A stretch of DNA of 64,000 bases, from contig NC_058046.1 of NCBI RefSeq assembly GCF_020085105.1, forward strand, positions 28,180,175 to 28,244,174, read 5' to 3'. The stretch comes from Siniperca chuatsi (lineage: Eukaryota; Chordata; Actinopteri; Centrarchiformes; Sinipercidae). The first letter of the stretch is position 1; each line of letters starts with the position of its first letter. The position numbers and the translations under genes were made by a program. Positions 56,641-64,000 of this stretch are shown here, piece after piece. Under the pieces are notes generated by a model. It was not told the origin of the DNA. It did not search any database and was given only the letters and a program-made list of their open reading frames with translations.

Positions 56641-57949
56641 CCCCCCAAAACCCCAAACTGTCAGTTTACCATATGGCAAGAAAACCTGAAGATTATTTAG
56701 ATTTTGCATCAAATACAAAATGTCCTCCCAGGCAGTAATGTGGTTTCCATGTGTGAAAATGGCTCTACACATCGCAGATCTCTCAGTGTTGCATCTTTGT
56801 AAAATTGAATTGAAGCGCAAAACACTTGTAACAAACAGCCTAACATCTTAGAGATTGTAAGCAGTATTGGGGACGCTCAGTAAGCTCACCAGCTATGTGA
56901 ATGCTAATGTGCAATCCTCAAGTAAAGAGACTTCACACTGTGTCTCAGCTTTACTGCAGGTGTGCCAGACAGGATTCATTTCTGCAGGAAGGCAAGACAA
57001 GATGATTGCATTGTGGTGCCGGTACAAACCTATCCTGAGCTCTGAAGACAAAATTCTATCATTGAGTTTTATTACTATGCAGGAATTCAGCTAAATCCCT
57101 GCACCTGTGGCAGTATATTGCCTTGACTCAATATTGTCCGTGAGCCTCACCGTATTCTCCTGCATTTTCATACAGGGGTATGAGAATTTGCAGTCACCAG
57201 CGCACGTTAATTTGTAAGGCCTTGCTTTTCAAGCAAACAAAAGAAGCAACAGTCCCCTCTCCACTTGTGCTGCTGGTATCTCACATAATGATGACTCTCA
57301 TTACTCCATGCATCCTACCAAGTTCAACAACAATCTAACCTTTTTCTACTGCAGCTGTTTCTATGACAACGCGAGCCCCTGCTGCAACTTTAAAGCGTGA
57401 TAAACACAAAAGCCAGAAAATGGATTTGATTGATCTTGCTTCTCTCCATGGGACTGCTATCAAGACTGATAGGGGGTGTTTAGGCTAACAGGCAAAGATC
57501 AAAAGGTGATAATGTTATAGTAATATCCAGGTGAATCTCTTTCGAAGGAAAAGATGCAGACCTGTCTTTCCATGTTATGAAAACATAGGTGCATTATTGC
57601 CTGCAGCAGGTATTGGATCTCTGTGTTATATAGCTCCGGTCGCAAAGAAAAAAACATTGGGCTTTTCTCTGGCTTGCTTTGCTTATTGCATTTGACAGGA
57701 CAGTGACCACATAACTCAATCCTGTCACCAGCTCGAATTGAGGCGTTTGAGAAAGCGCTGTACTATTGACCCTTGGGCTTCACTCAGTGCCTCTTCAGCT
57801 AAAAACATCCAAGAATGTGTTGTCCACCTAACCACTGCCCCAGCTTGCAAAGTAATAGGATTGGTGCTGTAATCCAGATTCTGAAAAAAAAAAGCAACAT
57901 GTGATGATGTGTGGCACGATGATGATGCACCATCCTCAGTTTGAGCCTC

Positions 57950-58130
57950 TTGCCAATCACCAGAGTGGAGTGAAATTAATCACTCTCGGGGCTGTCAGTC
58001 GGCGTCAGCCAGGAGACATTTATCTTTGAACCCATGTCAGTAATTTGGCAATAACGGTTCCTTTGATTAATTCACTGCCTGAATCTCTGCCAGGAGAGCA
58101 GGAGTTCAGAGACAGTGACAGATTGATGAT
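57950..58130. promoter_or_regulatory. candidate conserved non-coding element
   Basis: A compositionally complex, non-repetitive stretch with several homeodomain-like and TCF-like words (gaaattaatcactc, cctttgattaattc). It is selected by appearance only. No conservation can be shown from one sequence. Confidence 0.2.
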
Positions 58131-61129
58131 GCTTGTATCCTGTAATTCTGTGGCCCTCAGTCTTTACTATGATTAGAATTGTGTAAAAAAAGACAATACA
58201 GATAATGGCATACTCCTAAATGTGATGATATGTATGAATCATTGTTTGAGTGCAGACCTGTTTTCTAAGATGCGTTGTCAGCATTAGCGTGGATGCTTGT
58301 TGTTTCCACTGTGTTGTCGGGAAGTTGCAGATGATTTCAGGCTAGTTATGGAGCAGTACTGGGGATTTTTTTTGTCAGCGCTGCTCACTGTGTCCTCAGA
58401 TCAGCTTCAGTCATGCTGCTTAAGCAAAACTGTTGACACATCTCGAGCTAACAAAGTTCATTCCAGCGTGCATCCAAAAAAATTTTCAGCCAGGAAGAGA
58501 CAACATCATAATATTTTGTCAAAGCTGCAGCAGAAAAAGCTCATTCAGCAGGTGTCATCCCACATAATGCCACCTCCCCTTGATTTGTTTTTTGGACAAA
58601 CTTGATGTTTACTTCAAGGTCTCTCGAGGGGCTTGCCTATAAGGTAAACAACACTCTTAGGATATCTTATTCTTTTTCATTTGACAGCCCAGAATCTAGT
58701 CCTGCTTTCCTGGGTATTGTCTTTTGCACAGATTTCCACAAAACACCTTTTCACCAAGCTAAATGGAAATTAATGACTGTTATCTTCCACACAATTTAAT
58801 CTATTATTGGGAAACATTGGAATCTTAATTTGAGAATCACTGGTGTTATTATTTTAATTCAACCATATGTCAAGATGAAAAATTGCCATCATTACTACAT
58901 TTAATTGGTATTCTGAATTAAAACTTTTAGATAAAAAAATAATAAAAAAAAAAATATTGTTGGCCACAAGTCTACCTTATTCTCGATTGCCTTCCAAAAT
59001 AAATATAAAACAACATAAATAATTAAAAAAACAAACCCTCTTTAGGCCTCTTGTCAAAATTAATATTGTAATAAGCTCAATGTTTGCAAACTGTCTGATA
59101 TAATTGGTCTCAAAGAGAAATGTGATGGGCTTGTTTTGGAACTGGACACGCATTCTGCTGAATGGAAGTCAATCATGTTACAGGGAATAAAGAAAATAAA
59201 GCTGGTCTTTGCGTTTACAGTGTAGGTATCTGACTTGTTTGTCAGTCTGTTTCCATTGGGTCCTATGTGAGATCTTAGCAGCATTTTGCAGCAGTGTAGG
59301 TCATGTGAAAATATATTTTTCCCCAGCAGATGGTCTCATCTGGCATATCAGTTTCCCACCTCAGTATGGTTCTTTCGCCATTTCTCTTTCTCTTCCTGCA
59401 GTCCTCCCTCCACCAGAACATCTCAGTAAAATGTGTGCTCATTTCTTTTATCTTACCTGTTCATTTACCGCCTGCCTGTTTAGACAAATATCATCTTCTA
59501 CCTATCCATCAATTATATGAACTCGCACTGTGGGTTTGACTAGTGTGACTCCATCTGTTTTCTCTGCCGGTTGATAGGGGGAATATTTTGAAGTCTTGAA
59601 GCCGTGTAGTGTGCGTGGGTGTTATATTCCACTCTATATTTCATTTAACTGTGGGTTCCTGACTGTAGCCATGGAAACTCAGCCGCACCGTGACCCCTCC
59701 CATGGTAATACCTTATTAAAATGAAATTTTGTAATTTAATGTAATGGAATAGCTGTAATTGGATTAGTATACTATTACAGCCATTACACTTATCTTCACA
59801 GCTCTCCCTGAAATCTCTTAAATGTTCCACTCACTGATGTACTTTCTAACACTGGTTAGTCCCCTAGCAGAGCAAATGCAAGTTATCTAGCAAGCATATC
59901 ATTCGCACATTCTTACATTGATATGCAATAACCATTAAAATCGCTGATAGCAACCTGTTATACATTGCTGCTTTGAACAGAGAAAACTTAACTAAAAAAA
60001 CAGGAATTACAAGTCTGGTGACTTTTTGAAAATATATAAAGCATTCTGAACGGCTGCAAGGCTGCCACCTGCTTCTCCATCTCTGGCATGTCCCCTTGGC
60101 TGATTCCAGCTGCTTGCTAGAGGAATTAAGGAGGAGATTTGGAGAGCCCGGGCAGATGTAACAGCTGAGTTGACATCAGCCTGCGTGGAACAACATGCCG
60201 CTCAGATAGAGAGAAATGCTCTGCACTGGTAACTGGGAGGCTTAAGGATGTTGCCTGCTTCATTATGTCCTGGACAAGCTAGCCAAAGTATATTTTCTGC
60301 CCACTGCCCACGTGTATTCTAAAGGATGGAGATAGAGGGTTTGGTTTGTCCAGGTGTGAAAACTTGCTAGACCTGCAAAATTTAACTACCTGGGTCGACC
60401 TCAGGAAAACCACCTGTCAAATTTGCGGCACCTATCAGGGATTCCAATAAATTGAAGCTTTGGTAACTTGAAATGTGAAAAAAAAGCTTTTCCTCACATA
60501 AGCTACAAAGTCAACATGGTGACATTTAATCAACTATTTAATACTTGTTGGCAGGTCTCAGGGCTGTGCTTTATATTAAGGGTATAACTGAGATGGACTG
60601 TCTATCAGCATGAGAATTTGCTGGAGTGGAAGTGGATCAGCCGTTCTGTCTTTATTCATTCCAGCAGCAAAAGACCCTGCTCTGTATAATATGCCGAGCA
60701 GGTCTTTTGATAAGGAATAAAATTACTTGATACTGCAAGATTTATTTCCTATATGTATGAAATACCATAAATGCTCTAGTAAGTTATTCATTCCACCTGC
60801 AAGTTGTCCAGTAGTTGCAGCATAATCATCAGTATGTATATGAAAATACTGATAAAAATGAAGTCATCCTCTCCCTTAAGTGTTCAATTCTCTTTTTCCA
60901 ACCCATAACAGATCTACTTATTTTCTATGTTTTGTTATATATTACCATGCAAGGGCAAGTAGTAGTGCATCAAGTTTGCCAATGTATCTGAATAGAAAAA
61001 TTAAATATTCATCAAGGTCAAGGGGCCCTATGTCTCATTGTGAGAATGCAAGAGAATTAAATTTGTTCCAGTTTATGGACTGAAAATGTTTGCTCTCTGC
61101 TCTTTCAGCGCCTCTGGGACTGTGAACAA

Positions 61130-61300
61130 AATGACGCAAGCTCCCACCTACGCTCTATTAAAATTTTAATGATCAAACATGTCTTTATTAATTTGATCCC
61201 AATGGACTTTCACATGTATGGAAAGCACATAAATTAGCATTTTCTCACTGCAAATGGGCAGAGACCCTCAATTTTATTGCACAATTACACACGTTCACTT
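61130..61300. promoter_or_regulatory. candidate conserved non-coding element
   Basis: A complex AT-rich stretch (ctattaaaattttaatgatc onward) with TAAT-core words on both strands and no repeat signature. Low certainty. Confidence 0.2.
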
Positions 61301-63079
61301 AAACCATATAATTGCCTTTATTTGGGTTTTACATTCTGTATCAACTAATAGAGTGCAATAGATGCACAGGGACCCAAACATTTCTAATAGCCTGACTAAT
61401 GGCTGACCAACAGATTTACAAGACTTCTGTTCACGTGGTTGTTTTTAAGAGCTGAGACACAAAGAGTTTGATACACAAGCTACTGGCACTGTTAGATCTT
61501 AACATTTCCTCACACACACAAATTCCTGAGATCTCTGGTACAGGGCAGCATCTGTAACAAACTGTATTTCCATCTGTGCTTGCACATGCAAGACTAGTGT
61601 TACCGACACAGTTGGTTGATGGAGCTTTGATTGGCTTCCTTCTATGGCCAAAAACATGAATTTCATCAGACCCCAAAAGCTGCTTAAGAACTTAAAGGTG
61701 CATCTAGTACTGGATGACTCAAATCCACCTCTGGAGACAAGCAGTAGGAATTACAGCATCACTGACAAATCTCAGCACACCCCACCCTAAACCCATCTCA
61801 AACTCTGTAGGGACTGTGGACTGGAATAGACAAACAATTAAGTCACATTTTCCCATCAGAGATACGTAAGCAAGCAGAGATCCCACAGAAACATCACGTG
61901 AAGATGTCATTTCTCCCAATGAAAATGTTTGCATTAATAGCAAATATAAATAGTGCTTTGTCATTGACAGTTTTAAATCGAGAAGAATAAACCTAAGGAT
62001 ACAGGTGTCTTGAAATGACAGTGGACCTTTGGGAATTTAAAGTTTTTGCTTTAAAACAAAGTATGAGGCAGAAAATGAGTTTTTGAAGCATAACCCTATC
62101 AACCCTCTGCAGATATATTATGGTCATTGTGTGCTATGGGGCAGTAAAAACCATACTTATTGCCTGCTTGAAGGGATAGGTGGGGTCTCTAATGAGTCAG
62201 TATTGTTTTGCCGTGAGCTGGAAGTCTTTTCTGTCCATCCAATAATCTCTATGTCACTGGTTGAGATGAGCAAAACTTGTTAAGGCTATTTGGGAAACTA
62301 TGGGCCACATTTTTGCACAGTGAGTGTTTTTTTTTGTTGAGTTGTACCAGCATTGCTAACAAATGCTGCTTCTTCCAATACTTTAATTGGCATAAACTGA
62401 TACAAGGGATTTTTAATTGGACTGCAAGGACTTGTGATTGATCAGATTTGCCTCCTAAAATTCTGATCTCTTCCTAAAATTATCCTTCAATTCCTTTTAT
62501 GTGCAAATCACACAAACAGATCTGCAAAAGCTAATCGAAAGATCACATGCAACATTTCAACATGAGAACCTTGTGAGCTGACATGACAACAAAAATCAGA
62601 GACTGCAGTTGTCGCATAATCATTGCTGGTGAGATCCCTGCAGACTGAAGATGTTTAATCACAGAAACAAAACATCTGCTTTCCCTCCACATTCTTCTCT
62701 CTGTTTTCACACCTCTTGCATTCTCAACACTGCTTTATTTCACATAACCAAAAAGTTTAGTCACATTATTTTTGTCAGCACTGGCTGTATTGCGCTGGTG
62801 TCCGTGGCCGCGGCACTGACCTTAACTTCAGTGTTTGGTGGATTAATCTGCCAGCAGGTCATGTCTCTGCCTTCCCTTTTGCTCTAGCTACACAGTGTTA
62901 ACCATGTGTCAGTTCGGGCAGCTCTGTCACCATTTCTTGAGGCTATATTCGCATGAGTGAGCCATTAGGAAATGGATGTTTTCATGACCCTGTGAGGAGG
63001 AGAGCGAGTGGGTTGAAAGTGCAGGCTTTCTGAAATGCAAGCGCCCTAATAGCCCATATACCCTCTCTATGTGTGTGAG

Positions 63080-63260
63080 GCAGATATTGTGCAATAACAC
63101 TTTTACAGATCCATTTTCGTAATTGTCTTTAGGCTTGATTAAAACTCATTAAAAAGTTCATGTCTTTAGTGCGACTTGTGAAAATGTAATCCATTTAATA
63201 TAAATAAGACAAGACAAGAGCTGTTAGGAGGATGTTGACGCTTCACTTTTCATGGATAAA
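63080..63260. promoter_or_regulatory. candidate conserved non-coding element
   Basis: The stretch gcagatattgtgcaataaca, then ttgattaaaactcattaaaa, has the texture of vertebrate developmental enhancers (homeodomain words, no repeats, no frame). Low certainty. Confidence 0.2.
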
Positions 63261-64000
63261 CCCACCGACAGGGATTCAATTCTCCATCTCTTGTTTGGAC
63301 ACCCCTGTTAGGCATTCAGCCTGTTAAGAGCTCTGTGAAAACATGAGAAACACTTAGTGCTTGTGAGGAAGGATCTGTTGTTTACAAAACACCGGGGCTT
63401 TTAAGGATGCTGTGTGCTTTTTTCCCTTTGACTCAGAAAAGCTTTGGGAAAAAAAGGTCCAAGGAGCTAAGAGCCCCGCTCTCTGATCTTCTCCATTTAA
63501 ATGCTTAAAAGGGCATCTTTAGCTCAATGTGTTTAATTCATTACAGCCTCCCTTTATGTGTGACTTTACCAGCATTTTCTACCTCTCGCTCCTGCTGCCT
63601 CGTGGCAGTGGCTGGCCGGGCAGAGAACAACGACACAGCCAAGAAATTCACAGTTGGGGCCACATCTCTGGGCTGGTATCCCTCCCACTAAGAGCTGAGG
63701 TTTGCCATGAGGCTGACCCATCACACACTCGAAGAGAAGCGGCGGGGCCAAGAAGTTTATAGAAGCCCACATGGGAGATGCCTGAGGAGAAATTATCCCT
63801 CCTTCTCCTCCTCTGTGCTTTTGTACATGCTGCCTATCTTCTCTTCCCCTGCTCTGTCCTGCACTGTAAAGGCGTGGCAGGGACCCCCTCAGGGACCCAT
63901 TTGCCTTCTATAAAGCCTATTGCTATGGAAATTGTGTGTAATTTCAGGGCCCATTAACGGTCAGAGTGCAGACATGCATATAGAGCGCTACTATCATCAC

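Larger units (their letters stand above)
50815..64000. other. gene-free intergenic region
   Basis: I find no coding exon with homology I recognise, no RNA gene and no long frame in these 13 kb. Frames up to about 100 codons occur but have no start context, splice partners or recognisable motifs. Apart from the element at 52285-52740 and a possible repeat near 56230-56640, most of the sequence is single-copy in appearance within the window. Confidence 0.6.

Noticed and set aside
58297..58605. 102-codon frame in the gene-free region
   Set aside because: No recognisable motif, no splice partners and no codon bias that I could see. Frames of this length are expected by chance in 13 kb.

Overview
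The window is nuclear DNA from a bony fish, probably a percomorph-type teleost. The evidence is intron-rich vertebrate genes with compact introns, vertebrate-type splice sites, and teleost-style DNA-transposon debris (hAT, Tc1 and short non-autonomous elements). The two halves behave differently: about 1-50.8 kb is genic, and about 50.8-64 kb has no gene that I can find.

Layout from left to right: (1) the 3' two-thirds of a fibrillar collagen gene on the + strand, col27a1-like. It has 35 exons in the window, from 499 to the stop at 21826: a long Gly-X-Y helix and a complete C-terminal COLFI propeptide. The 5' exons lie off the left edge. (2) A classical short-chain dehydrogenase/reductase gene on the - strand (27376 to 23613, 8 coding exons), tail-to-tail with the collagen. 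(3) ppil3, a cyclophilin-type peptidyl-prolyl isomerase, on the - strand (29612 to 28125, 6 coding exons). (4) A rearranged, dead Tc1 transposon (about 30408-31690). (5) lrrc8a, the obligate subunit of the volume-regulated anion channel, on the - strand (two coding exons, 39037-36484). It has a probable 3' UTR of about 4.7 kb, and a spliced 5' UTR exon at 44196-44322 that carries a 31-codon upstream ORF. Its first intron holds a dead hAT element with a perfect 8-bp target-site duplication. (6) hscb, the mitochondrial iron-sulfur cluster J-protein co-chaperone, on the + strand (six coding exons, 45271-50681), head-to-head with lrrc8a. (7) About 13 kb of non-coding DNA with a few repeats and some complex-sequence stretches that could be regulatory.

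The genes do not form a pathway: an extracellular-matrix collagen, an oxidoreductase, a spliceosome-associated isomerase, a plasma-membrane anion channel and an Fe-S assembly factor sit side by side as ordinary vertebrate neighbours. The lrrc8a/hscb pair probably shares a divergent promoter region. Coding exons were assembled by hand from splice sites and reading frame. In every multi-exon gene the phases close without a break.

I did not find a convincing undescribed biological system. The observations most worth checking are the upstream ORF in the lrrc8a leader, two Gly-X-Y imperfections in the collagen helix (one of which loses a further glycine), and the structure of the rearranged Tc1 locus.
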